Assembly: GCA_934426255.1 (NCBI GenBank)
Contig: CAKRYD010000014.1
Location: 1-64,000 of the forward strand
Origin: an uncultured Bacteroidaceae bacterium
GTDB taxonomy: Bacteria > Bacteroidota > Bacteroidia > Bacteroidales > Bacteroidaceae
DNA length: 64,000 nt
Direction: 5' to 3'
Shown: one piece after another, positions 1 through 7,918 of the stretch
How the letters are laid out: every line of letters starts with the position of its first letter
Numbering within the stretch: position 1 is the first letter of the stretch
Position numbers and translations under genes: made by a program
Notes under the pieces: generated by a model
Told to the model about the DNA's origin: nothing
The model's input: the letters and a program-made list of their open reading frames with translations, nothing else
Database searches by the model: none

Positions 1-69
1 GGTAAGGATTTTATGGCATTGCCTGAATGCTTCATCTGCACTTTCATATGAATTGGCTTAACCCGAACT

Positions 70-195
70 GGGGTAACCAAGACTTGATTTTAAGTAACCA
101 AGACTTTGTCCTGCAATTTTCCCGCATACTTTTGCAATTGTTCCTTGCCTGTTTGCAATTTTCCCTTGCGCCCCGACAATTTTATCAAGGCGAAG
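70..195 (+). repeat. 21-bp-periodic element, copy 1
   Basis: Six consecutive 21-bp units can be laid out by eye. Units 70-90 and 91-111 carry near-palindromes of the form ACCAAGACTTGAT/ACCAAGACTTTGT, centred at 82 and 103. Units starting at 112, 133, 154 and 175 carry a second motif, TGCAATTTTCCC or a variant. The block aligns without gaps to 47066-47191 (constant offset 46996), with about 86 of 126 positions identical by hand count. The function is unknown. The 21-bp period equals two DNA turns and also seven codons, so either protein-binding sites or a heptad-encoding frame could explain it. Confidence 0.8.
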
Positions 196-302
196 CCGCC
201 TTGGCCGGTATGCTTTGGCGGCAACTGCTTTTCGCTTATGCCTGCAGGGCTTCATTGTAATAAAAAGCAGGAGTAATGCAGATGTAATTCGAGAAAAATG
301 CC

Positions 303-310
303 TAAGTTTG
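303..310 (+). promoter_or_regulatory. Putative promoter -7 box for the Bax-inhibitor-1 gene
   Basis: TAAGTTTG matches the Bacteroidetes -7 consensus TAnnTTTG and lies 87 bases before the ATG. No clear -33 TTTG is visible, so this rests on the -7 match and position alone. Confidence 0.45.
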
Positions 311-396
311 CAGTGAAAAAGTGGAAATACAGAGATACCGGGCCGTTTGGCCTGCCGTTTGTATTCCGAGAGTAAAAAGAACTAAAACGAAACATC

Positions 397-1131
397 ATGA
401 TTGGAAACAACAACTACACCGAGTATGAAGAAGTAAGTCCGTCTTCTTTGAATCCCGTAAAGGCGCAGGCTGCTTTTGGGGCTTTGATGCGCAAAGTATA
501 TGCCTGGATGTCATTGGCGTTGATAGTGACAGGACTTACGGCAGCTTATGTTGCAAATAATTTTGCCGCTGTCAGCATGTTGACGGGAGGTTCATTCTGG
601 ATATTGATGATTGCCGAAATTGCATTGGTCATTGCCATAACGGCCGGTATCAACCGTCTGTCGTTTATGACGGCCGGCCTGTTGTTTATTCTTTATTCCA
701 TTTTGAATGGCGTAACCATGTCGTTTATATTTGCGGTATATACTCAAAGTTCCATAGCCTCTACATTCTTTATAACGGCCGGAACATTTGCCGCAATGAG
801 TCTGGTTGGCTTCTTTACAAAGAAAGATTTGTCGGGAATGGGCAAAATCCTGTTTATGGCATTGATAGGATTGATAATAGCAAGTGTTGTCAATATGTTT
901 ATGCAGAGTCCTGCCATTTATTGGATTACGAGTTATGCCGGCGTGCTGATTTTTGTGGGTCTTACAGCTTGGGATACTCAGAAAATCAAGCAAATGTTTT
1001 TGGCCTATGGTTATGAGGTAAACGAGCAGACTCAGAAACTGGCTCTCTTGGGAAGCCTGACGCTTTACCTTGACTTTATCAACCTGTTCCTGTACCTGCT
1101 CCGCATTTTTGGCAACCGGAGCAACAATTAA
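397..1131 (+). CDS. Bax inhibitor-1/YccA family membrane protein
   Basis: This 244-residue protein is almost wholly hydrophobic after residue 30, with about seven predicted membrane segments. That is the layout of the UPF0005/Bax-inhibitor-1 family (YccA, YbhL, TMBIM). The end of the last segments contains the family-typical GLTAWDTQKIK stretch followed by an ALYLDFINLFLYLL-like helix. Bacterial relatives are inner-membrane proteins. YccA modulates FtsH proteolysis in E. coli, and BsYetJ is a pH-sensitive calcium leak channel. Neither role can be assigned here from sequence alone. The aminotransferase gene follows after 40 bases on the same strand, so cotranscription is possible. Confidence 0.9.
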   Translation: MIGNNNYTEYEEVSPSSLNPVKAQAAFGALMRKVYAWMSLALIVTGLTAAYVANNFAAVSMLTGGSFWILMIAEIALVIAITAGINRLSFMTAGLLFILYSILNGVTMSFIFAVYTQSSIASTFFITAGTFAAMSLVGFFTKKDLSGMGKILFMALIGLIIASVVNMFMQSPAIYWITSYAGVLIFVGLTAWDTQKIKQMFLAYGYEVNEQTQKLALLGSLTLYLDFINLFLYLLRIFGNRSNN

Positions 1132-1171
1132 TATCTGAAGTAATCGTGCAAATTATATCTGAAGAATAAGT

Positions 1172-2365
1172 ATGAATGTGTTATCCAATCGGTTGAACAG
1201 GTTGCAGCCATCTGCAACATTGGCAATGTCTCAGAAGAGCGCAGAACTGAAAGCGCAAGGCATAGATGTGATTAATCTAAGTATTGGTGAACCCGATTTT
1301 AATACGCCCGAAGCCATCAAGGAAGCTGCTAAAAAGGCTATTGACGAGAATTATTCGCATTATTCTCCGGTACCGGGCTATGCGGCTTTGCGCAATGCCA
1401 TTGCTGGGAAGCTGAAACGTGAGAACGGATTGGACTATACATCATCTCAGATACTTTGTTCGAATGGAGCCAAGCAGAGCGTGTGCAATGTTGTGATGGC
1501 TTTGGTGAACGACGGTGATGAAGTGATTATACCGGCACCTTATTGGGTGAGCTATCCCCAGATGGTAAATTTGGCCGGTGGCGTGCCTGTGTATGTTGAG
1601 GCGACCATCGAGCAAGGTTTCAAGATGACTCCTTCCCAGTTGGAAGCTGCCATTACCCCACGGACGAAGCTGTTGATACTTTGTTCGCCAAGCAATCCAA
1701 CGGGCGCGGTTTATAGCCGTGAAGAACTCAAGGCCTTGGCCGAAGTGCTCGGAAGACATGAAGACATCATAGTGCTTTCGGATGAAATATACGAGCATAT
1801 CAATTATGTGGGTTCTCATGCAAGCATCGCGCAAGTTGAGGGAATGAAAGAACGCACGGTCATAGTAAACGGAGTATCGAAGGCCTACGCAATGACAGGC
1901 TGGCGCATAGGTTTTATTGCCGGTCCCGAGTGGATAGTAAAAGGTTGCAACAAGTTGCAAGGGCAATATACCAGCGGTCCCTGCAGTGTGAGCCAGATGG
2001 CATCGGTAGAGGCTTTCTCGGGTGATCAACAATGTGTGGAACAAATGCGCAGGGCTTTTGAAAACAGAAAGAACCTGATTGTAGACTTGGCTCGTCGGAT
2101 AGAAGGTTTTGAAGTGAGCGTGCCCGAAGGTGCCTTTTATATCTTTCCGCGAATCAGCGCATTCTTTGGAAAGTCCTATAAAGGCGTGACGATTAAAGAC
2201 AGCATGGATTTTGCCTTGTTCCTGCTTGAAACAGGCCACGTTGCAACCGTAGGCGGTGATGCTTTCGGATCTCCCAATTGCATCCGCCTTAGCTATGCCA
2301 CGAGCGAAGACAATATCCGTGAAGCCATGAAGAGAATCAAGGAAGCCGTTTCCTTGCTCAAATAG
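1172..2365 (+). CDS. PLP-dependent aminotransferase, class I (aspartate aminotransferase-like)
   Basis: At 397 residues this has the full length of a fold-type I aminotransferase. Visible landmarks are the N-terminal INLSIGEPDF motif, the NPTG motif near 175-178, the DEIYEHI motif near 204-210, and the PLP-binding lysine in VSKAYAMTGWRIGF at residue 237. These fit the Ib subgroup of aspartate aminotransferases (AspC/PatA-like), which exchange amino groups between aspartate and 2-oxoglutarate. Some members also act on prephenate or aromatic acids, so the exact substrate is uncertain. The gene ends 4 bases before the stop codon of the convergent serine hydrolase gene, with no room for a separate terminator. 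Confidence 0.92.
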   Translation: MNVLSNRLNRLQPSATLAMSQKSAELKAQGIDVINLSIGEPDFNTPEAIKEAAKKAIDENYSHYSPVPGYAALRNAIAGKLKRENGLDYTSSQILCSNGAKQSVCNVVMALVNDGDEVIIPAPYWVSYPQMVNLAGGVPVYVEATIEQGFKMTPSQLEAAITPRTKLLILCSPSNPTGAVYSREELKALAEVLGRHEDIIVLSDEIYEHINYVGSHASIAQVEGMKERTVIVNGVSKAYAMTGWRIGFIAGPEWIVKGCNKLQGQYTSGPCSVSQMASVEAFSGDQQCVEQMRRAFENRKNLIVDLARRIEGFEVSVPEGAFYIFPRISAFFGKSYKGVTIKDSMDFALFLLETGHVATVGGDAFGSPNCIRLSYATSEDNIREAMKRIKEAVSLLK

Positions 2366-2368
2366 AGC

Positions 2369-4282
2369 TTAGAGATACTTCTTTAGCTGTTTTGTCCAGA
2401 TTTTATAACCGGCTTCATTGAGGTGCAGCCCATCGGTTGAAAGATTTTTTTGTAGAGTGTTGCTTCCTTTTTCGCAAAAGTGCGGAAAAAGGTCGATGAA
2501 GTTGCATCCTAAGTCTTTTGCAAGCGATTTTATCCGTTTGTTGATTTCAGGTATCTGATTGGTCTTTCCTGTGAGACGCTTGTAACGTCCGAAACTTTCG
2601 TTGATGGGTAAAACGCTTTGCAGGTAGAGCGTAGTGGCAGGCGATTCTTTGCGAATCCGTTCTACTGTGAGTTTCATCATTCCCATAATGCTGTCGGTAG
2701 TGAGGTCATGACTGACGTCATTGATGCCTATCATAAGAAATATTTTTGCAGGGCGCCCCGGCAGTATCTGGTGCAAACGGTCATAGACACCCATGATTTC
2801 ATCTCCAATGATACCGCGGTTGACAATCTGACGGTTGCCCAGACGCGCCGCCCAATCTCCGCCGTTTTCAGTCAGGCTGTTGCCAAGCATTACGACATTC
2901 TCTGGCGTAATGGCAGGTTCTTCCTGGAAAGTTGCAAAGCGTTTGTAGTAGTGTGAGGTGTATTTCAGAGAATCCGAACTATCGGTTTTTAAAATGGAAG
3001 CCGCCACGGTGTTGCTGACGAGTGAACGCAGGCGTACAACGTTGCCCTTGTCTTCAGGGTGAACGGCATTGATAAGCAGGATGACGCTGATGTCGTTTTC
3101 GGGGTCAATCACAATAGAAGTGCCTGTGTATCCCGTGTGGCTATAAGTGCTTGGTGAAAGCAAATCACCGTTGTTGGATGCATAGGCGGTGAAGCAGTCC
3201 CAGCCGAGTGTGCGCCCCAGGCCGGCTTCTTCGCGCGGTACGGTGCGCATGGCTTTTACTGTCAGGGGCGAAAGAATCTGCCGGCTGTTCCACTTGCCTT
3301 CATTCTGCAGCATGGCGCAGAGCAGAGCCACATCGTCGGCTGTTGTAAAGACTCCGGCGTTGCCACTGATACCGAGGTTGCAGATGCGTGCCAAAGGGTC
3401 GTGAACCTGTCCGCAGAGAACCTGTCCGTTTTTCTGTCTTTCCGTAGGGGCAATCTCTTTTAGGAAATTGGCATCAAGCGGAATGTCCTTCCCTTTTAGA
3501 GCTTTTCGCTCGCTTTCAGTTGCCCAGCAGGCAACATCAGTATTTACCCAAAATCCTTTTTCATTCAATCTGCAAGGCAGATAATCCGTGTGGTTCATTC
3601 CGAGCGGACCGAATATCTCGTTGCGGGCAAATTCGCGCAAGGACTGCCCACTTACGTTCTCGACGATACGTTGCAAGGAGATAAAATTCAAACAACTGTA
3701 TTGGAAATCAGTGCCTGGCTCGAAATCGCGTCGGCAATTGGCAATGTATTTGATAAGTGTATCTTTGTTGGCCGTACCATACTTTTTGTTCAAGTCTATG
3801 GGCGAAACGTATGGCGGCAGTCCCGATGAGTGTGTCATCAGGTGGTGCAGGCGTATGGTTGTCCAATCCTTCCCATCAGAGCTCGTCCAGTTCTTGAATC
3901 CCGGAATATATAGGCTGACAGGGTCGGTAAGGCGTATGCGTCCTTGTTCTACGAGCCGCATGATACACATGGCCGTGCCCATAGGCTTGCTACACGAGGC
4001 CATGTCAAAAATGGTGTTAGTAGTCATTGCTTCAATGCTGGGATATGTGCGTCTGTTGCCATAAGCCTTTATGTATGCCATCTTGCCATGCCGGACAACG
4101 GCCAGTACGGCTCCCGGGATGTCTTTTTTTTCGATAGCCTGATTGATGGCTTTGTCAGCATTCAAGAGTTTGCGGCTGTCCATGCCTACTTGTTCGGGGG
4201 CAACACGTTCCAATGAATTAATCTCTGCATTTGTGTGGCACATTGCCGTAAGGGAAAGTAAAAACAATAATATGCGTATCAT
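2369..4282 (-). CDS. Secreted serine hydrolase (beta-lactamase fold) fused to an SGNH/GDSL hydrolase
   Basis: This 637-residue protein has two enzymes in one chain. After a signal peptide (residues 1-20), residues about 25-430 form a class C beta-lactamase/penicillin-binding-protein-like domain. It has Ser96 and Lys99 in SCSK, Tyr195 in QYSC and the HTG triad at 382-384. Residues about 460-637 form an SGNH hydrolase with GNSLTE (Ser469), the GIND block (Asn521) and DGLH (Asp617, His620), so both active sites look intact. In Bacteroidetes the first domain is often fused to GH3 glycosidases; here the partner is an esterase-type fold. It probably acts in the periplasm on cell-wall or acylated glycans. 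The ATG at 4282 fits the signal peptide better than a TTG 36 bases upstream. murQ is divergent. Confidence 0.88.
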   Translation of the reverse strand: MIRILLFLLSLTAMCHTNAEINSLERVAPEQVGMDSRKLLNADKAINQAIEKKDIPGAVLAVVRHGKMAYIKAYGNRRTYPSIEAMTTNTIFDMASCSKPMGTAMCIMRLVEQGRIRLTDPVSLYIPGFKNWTSSDGKDWTTIRLHHLMTHSSGLPPYVSPIDLNKKYGTANKDTLIKYIANCRRDFEPGTDFQYSCLNFISLQRIVENVSGQSLREFARNEIFGPLGMNHTDYLPCRLNEKGFWVNTDVACWATESERKALKGKDIPLDANFLKEIAPTERQKNGQVLCGQVHDPLARICNLGISGNAGVFTTADDVALLCAMLQNEGKWNSRQILSPLTVKAMRTVPREEAGLGRTLGWDCFTAYASNNGDLLSPSTYSHTGYTGTSIVIDPENDISVILLINAVHPEDKGNVVRLRSLVSNTVAASILKTDSSDSLKYTSHYYKRFATFQEEPAITPENVVMLGNSLTENGGDWAARLGNRQIVNRGIIGDEIMGVYDRLHQILPGRPAKIFLMIGINDVSHDLTTDSIMGMMKLTVERIRKESPATTLYLQSVLPINESFGRYKRLTGKTNQIPEINKRIKSLAKDLGCNFIDLFPHFCEKGSNTLQKNLSTDGLHLNEAGYKIWTKQLKKYL

Positions 4283-4315
4283 ATACGTAATATGTATAAG
4301 GTCTATATGTGCCTG

Positions 4316-4323
4316 CAAAACTA
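4316..4323 (-). promoter_or_regulatory. Putative promoter -7 box for the serine hydrolase/SGNH gene
   Basis: Read on the minus strand this is TAGTTTTG, a full match to TAnnTTTG, 34 bases before the chosen ATG. It faces away from the murQ promoter in the shared divergent region. Confidence 0.5.
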
Positions 4324-4396
4324 CAAAAAATATTATATCTGGAGTTTTTCAGTGAGAAAAACGGATTTATAAGAATCGGTTTTTATGAAAAAGCCG

Positions 4397-4404
4397 TATT
4401 TTTG
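4397..4404 (+). promoter_or_regulatory. Putative promoter -7 box for murQ
   Basis: TATTTTTG matches TAnnTTTG and lies 24 bases before the murQ ATG, giving a very short leader. No clear -33 element was found. Confidence 0.55.
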
Positions 4405-4428
4405 TCGTATTAGAAATAGGATAGATTT

Positions 4429-5244
4429 ATGTTTGAGAAAATCACGGAAAAAGCTTCTCTATACGATAATTTGGAAGAAAAGCCGGTAAGGGAATTGTTG
4501 GAAGATATCAATCGCGAGGATCAAAAGGTGGCGTTGGCTGTTCACAAAGTCATTCCTGCCATAGAACGTTTGGTGACACTCATAGTTCCCCGTATGAAGA
4601 GGGGAGGTCGTCTTTTTTATATAGGGGCAGGCACGAGTGGTCGTTTGGGTGTGCTTGATGCGTCCGAGATTCCACCCACGTTCGGAATGCCGCCCACGTT
4701 TGTTGTCGGCCTCATTGCCGGTGGTGATACGGCTTTGCGCAATCCGGTCGAGAAAGCCGAAGATGATCCTTTACACGGATGGGAGGAATTGGTAGACCAT
4801 CATATTACCGACAAGGATACAGTAGTTGGCATTGCGGCAAGCGGCACGACTCCTTATGTGATTGGCGCTTTGCACGAAGCGCGTGAACATGGAATCCTGA
4901 CAGGCTGCATCACTTCAAATCCCGGGTCGCCCATGACGAAGGAGGCCGATGTTCCGATAGAAGTGGTTGTCGGTCCGGAATTCGTGACCGGCAGTAGCCG
5001 CATGAAGTCAGGTACTGCTCAGAAAATGATTCTCAACATGATTTCAACCAGCATCATGATACGTTTGGGACGCGTGAAAGGAAATAAGATGGTCAACATG
5101 CAGCTTACAAACAAGAAGCTTGTAGATCGTGGAACGAGAATGTTGGTCGAGGAACTTGGTCTTGACTATAGCAAGGCGAAGACATTGCTGTTGCTACATG
5201 GTTCAGTCGAAAGAGCCATTCAGGCTTATACGAAAGGAGAATAA
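4429..5244 (+). CDS. murQ: N-acetylmuramic acid 6-phosphate etherase
   Basis: MurQ cleaves the D-lactyl ether of MurNAc-6-phosphate, giving GlcNAc-6-phosphate and lactate in the cytoplasm. This 271-residue protein shows the SIS sugar-phosphate fold with the family signatures GAGTSGRLGVLDASE near residues 65-79, ASGTTPYVIGAL and the GSSRMKSGTAQKMILNM segment. It is somewhat shorter than the roughly 300-residue E. coli enzyme, mostly at the C-terminus. MurQ needs MurNAc-6-phosphate from a kinase (MurK) or a PTS; neither is in this window. Its neighbours (a secreted serine hydrolase and, further right, a NamZ-like muramidase and an amidase) support a role in wall salvage. Confidence 0.95.
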   Translation: MFEKITEKASLYDNLEEKPVRELLEDINREDQKVALAVHKVIPAIERLVTLIVPRMKRGGRLFYIGAGTSGRLGVLDASEIPPTFGMPPTFVVGLIAGGDTALRNPVEKAEDDPLHGWEELVDHHITDKDTVVGIAASGTTPYVIGALHEAREHGILTGCITSNPGSPMTKEADVPIEVVVGPEFVTGSSRMKSGTAQKMILNMISTSIMIRLGRVKGNKMVNMQLTNKKLVDRGTRMLVEELGLDYSKAKTLLLLHGSVERAIQAYTKGE

Positions 5245-5333
5245 AGATTGTCGTTTTTACGATTATCGTGATGCGTTTTTATCGAATACGCAGTTTTGTC
5301 CTGATTAAAGGCCTGTAAGTTCGTGTTTTTTGC

Positions 5334-5341
5334 TACTTTTG
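5334..5341 (+). promoter_or_regulatory. Putative promoter -7 box for the oxidoreductase/isomerase pair
   Basis: TACTTTTG fits TAnnTTTG and lies 42 bases before the ATG at 5383. It suggests that this gene pair has its own promoter rather than relying on murQ read-through. Confidence 0.5.
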
Positions 5342-5382
5342 ACTTCTAAAGTTCATTATGTTTTAGTTATTATATTCTCAGT

Positions 5383-6894
5383 ATGGAAAAGATTTCAAGA
5401 AGAGACTTTATCAAGGGCAGTTTGGGTACTGCCGCGTTCATGATGGTTCCGAACTCGGTGCTCGGCAGCCGTTACGGCCATGTGGCACCGAGTGACAAGT
5501 TAAATATCGCCGGAATCGGGGTTGGCGGTATGGGACGCCGCAATCTGCATAACATGAACACGGAAAATATCGTGGCTCTTTGTGATGTGGATTGGAAATA
5601 TGCCGATAAGACTTTCAAGGACTATCCCAATGCCAAGCGCTACAAGGACTGGCGCAAAATGTTTGACGAGATGGGAAAAGACATTGATGGTATCTTGGTT
5701 GCTACTCCCGACCACACGCATGCCGTTGTGGCTGCACACGCCATCACAATGGGCAAACATACTTATGTGCAGAAGCCTTTGACCCATTCTGTCTATGAAG
5801 CCCGTCTTTTAGCTAAGCTGGCTAAAAAATACAAAGTGGCTACACAAATGGGAAATCAGGGCAATTCGTTTGATTGGTGCCGTCAGATTTCAGAATGGAT
5901 TTGGGCAGGTACAATCGGCGACGTAACGGAAGTGCATTGCTGGACAGACCGTCCCATTTGGCCTCAGGGTTTGATGAAACCCAGTGATACGCCGTCTTGT
6001 CCCGACACTTTGGATTGGAATTTGTTTGTAGGGCCTGCCGAAATGCGTCCTTATCATCCGGCATATACTCCATGGAATTGGCGCGGCTGGTATGATTTCG
6101 GTACCGGAGCCTTAGGTGATATGGCCTGCCACATTATGGACCCGGTATGTTGGGCTCTTGATATTAAATATCCGAAAAGCGTCATAGCAAGTTCTACGCT
6201 CAGCAACCTTTACTCGCCTCCCCATGCAGAAGTGATTACCTACACATTCCCTGCGCGTCCGCGAAAAGGAAAAGTGAATATGCCCGAAGTGAAAGTTTAT
6301 TGGTATGACGGAGGTTTGATGCCGCCGCGTCCGTCTGAACTGAAAGATGGTGAGATGATGGGCGACGAGAACGGAGGAATAATCTTTATCGGTACGAAAG
6401 GAAAGATTATGACGGGATGTTATGGTATGAACCCTACATTGTTGCCGCTCGATAAGATGAAAGATTTCAAACAGCCTGCCGCAAGTCTGCCGCGTGTAAA
6501 GGGAGGAAACGGGAACATTTGGGATACCAACGCTCATGAGCAGGACTGGATTCGTGCCTGCAAGGAGTCGCCGCAGAATAGGAAGGAGGCTTCATCCAAC
6601 TTCCAGTTCTCAGGACCGTTTACCGAAATGGTCGACATGGGTGTACTTGCCGTGCGCTTGGCCGGCCTTTACGGCCTGCATCGCGAGTTGCAGTGGGATG
6701 GTGAGAACATGCGATTTACGAATATCTCGGCCAATGATAAGATTAAAATCGTCAACTATGATGATTTCAAGGTCATTGATGGAGATCCTCGCTTTGATCG
6801 CCGTTTTGGCGAGTTCAATGCTCTCGAAGCTGCCAATGAATGGATAAAACATACTTACCACAATGGTTTCAGCCTGCCAGAGATGCCTAAATAA
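5383..6894 (+). CDS. Gfo/Idh/MocA family oxidoreductase with Tat signal
   Basis: The 503-residue protein starts with a twin-arginine signal (SRRDFIKGSLGTAAFMM), so it is probably exported folded, with its nicotinamide cofactor bound. The Rossmann motif is GIGVGGMGRRNL near residues 45-56. The family EKP-like motif appears as VQKPLTHS (about 127-134), retaining the catalytic lysine. The C-terminal half is the alpha/beta oxidoreductase domain. Members oxidise or reduce sugar hydroxyls. Tat-exported Bacteroidetes members have been linked to C3 oxidation of glycosides, but the substrate here cannot be read from sequence. The next gene is 9 bases away and is probably its functional partner. Confidence 0.9.
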   Translation: MEKISRRDFIKGSLGTAAFMMVPNSVLGSRYGHVAPSDKLNIAGIGVGGMGRRNLHNMNTENIVALCDVDWKYADKTFKDYPNAKRYKDWRKMFDEMGKDIDGILVATPDHTHAVVAAHAITMGKHTYVQKPLTHSVYEARLLAKLAKKYKVATQMGNQGNSFDWCRQISEWIWAGTIGDVTEVHCWTDRPIWPQGLMKPSDTPSCPDTLDWNLFVGPAEMRPYHPAYTPWNWRGWYDFGTGALGDMACHIMDPVCWALDIKYPKSVIASSTLSNLYSPPHAEVITYTFPARPRKGKVNMPEVKVYWYDGGLMPPRPSELKDGEMMGDENGGIIFIGTKGKIMTGCYGMNPTLLPLDKMKDFKQPAASLPRVKGGNGNIWDTNAHEQDWIRACKESPQNRKEASSNFQFSGPFTEMVDMGVLAVRLAGLYGLHRELQWDGENMRFTNISANDKIKIVNYDDFKVIDGDPRFDRRFGEFNALEAANEWIKHTYHNGFSLPEMPK

Positions 6895-6903
6895 CCTGTG
6901 TCT

Positions 6904-7758
6904 ATGAGTAAGAAAGTTTCATTTGCCAGCATTTTATGGCTGTTTTGTTTTGCAATATCGGTGTTTGCCGGTAAAACAAAAGCCGAGAAGGCCGGTTGGA
7001 AATTGGCCATTCAATCGTTTACATTCCATAAGTTTACGCTTATGGAAGCCCTTGACAAGACCAAGGAGCTGGGCGTAAAATATATTGAAGTTTATCCGGG
7101 TCACAAACTGGGAGGCAAGTTCGGCGATAAGCTGTTCGATTCTAATCTGTCTCAGGAAGAGCAGGCAGAAGTGCGCAAAGCTGCGGCAGAGAGAGGCGTT
7201 CGCATTGTAGGCTCCGGCGTATTTGTCAGCGATAAGCAGGATGAGTGGGAAAAGATGTTCCGTTTTGCCAAATCCATGAAGTTGGAATATATTTCGTGTG
7301 AGCCGCCTCTGTCGCTTTGGGACTGTGTTGAAAAACTTTCCAAGCAATATGGCATCAAGGTTTCTGTTCACAATCATCCGAAGCCCTCTGACTATTGGAA
7401 TCCCCTGAATTTGTTGAATGCCATTTCAACACGCAGCAAGAATCTGGGCTCATGTGCCGATGTGGGTCATTGGTCGCGTGAGGGCCTTAACCATTTGGAT
7501 TGCCTGCGCATGCTGAAAGGGAGGATTATATCTTTGCATTTCAAAGATATTGCTCCCAAAAAACCCGGTGTGGATTGGCAAGAAGATGTAATATGGGGGC
7601 AAGGCATATTGGGTATTAAGGATATGCTTGAAATTTTGAAGGCTGAAAAGTTTAAAGGCTATATTGCTATTGAATACGAAAACAACTGGGAGAATTCCGT
7701 TCCCGATATTAAGCAGTGCCTGAGCTATTTTAATCAGGTAACCAACGAGATTCTGTAG
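6904..7758 (+). CDS. Secreted sugar phosphate isomerase/epimerase-family TIM-barrel protein
   Basis: A 284-residue protein with a signal peptide (residues 1-22, ending VFAG) followed by a xylose isomerase-like TIM barrel. Candidate metal ligands typical of the fold are visible: Glu in IEVYPGH, His in VHNHP, Asp-His in CADVGHW, His in ISLHFKD and Glu in IAIEYEN. The ATG at 6904 is preferred over a GTG at 6898 because it begins the signal peptide directly. Secretion argues against a cytoplasmic sugar-phosphate substrate despite the family name. Pairing with a Tat-exported Gfo/Idh/MocA enzyme resembles periplasmic 3-keto-glycoside routes, where such barrels act as epimerases or lyases. The exact reaction is unknown. 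Confidence 0.85.
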   Translation: MSKKVSFASILWLFCFAISVFAGKTKAEKAGWKLAIQSFTFHKFTLMEALDKTKELGVKYIEVYPGHKLGGKFGDKLFDSNLSQEEQAEVRKAAAERGVRIVGSGVFVSDKQDEWEKMFRFAKSMKLEYISCEPPLSLWDCVEKLSKQYGIKVSVHNHPKPSDYWNPLNLLNAISTRSKNLGSCADVGHWSREGLNHLDCLRMLKGRIISLHFKDIAPKKPGVDWQEDVIWGQGILGIKDMLEILKAEKFKGYIAIEYENNWENSVPDIKQCLSYFNQVTNEIL

Positions 7759-7786
7759 CCCGTAGGGCTTCTGCCTTTAATACCGG

Positions 7787-7830
7787 CCGGTCGGATTTGT
7801 CGCATAAAAGTCAAATCCGACCGGTTGCTT
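7787..7830. terminator. Bidirectional terminator-like hairpin
   Basis: A perfect 13-bp stem (7787-7799 CCGGTCGGATTTG with 7812-7824) encloses a 12-base loop. It sits between the convergent TIM-barrel gene and the DUF5009 gene, where a shared terminator is expected. The T-tract is short. Confidence 0.75.
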
Positions 7831-7918
7831 TGTATCTCTCAGAAAACGGTGCGTTTACTTTTGTTCTTACTGCATCAGTGTCAGAATTGGCTGCGTCTGT
7901 TTTTAAGGATAGACGTTG

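Larger units (their letters stand above)
1..396. other. Intergenic region before the first gene
   Basis: No convincing gene is seen in this stretch. An open frame of about 77 codons starts near 27, but it is a by-product of the 21-bp-periodic element at 70-195. The right part (about 260-396) holds the promoter of the Bax-inhibitor-1 gene. No tRNA or other structured RNA was recognised. Confidence 0.6.

Noticed and set aside
27..260. Open frame of 77 codons at the left edge
   Set aside because: It coincides with the 21-bp-periodic element, has no ribosome-binding site, and another frame is open on the minus strand over the same bases. Treated as repeat DNA.
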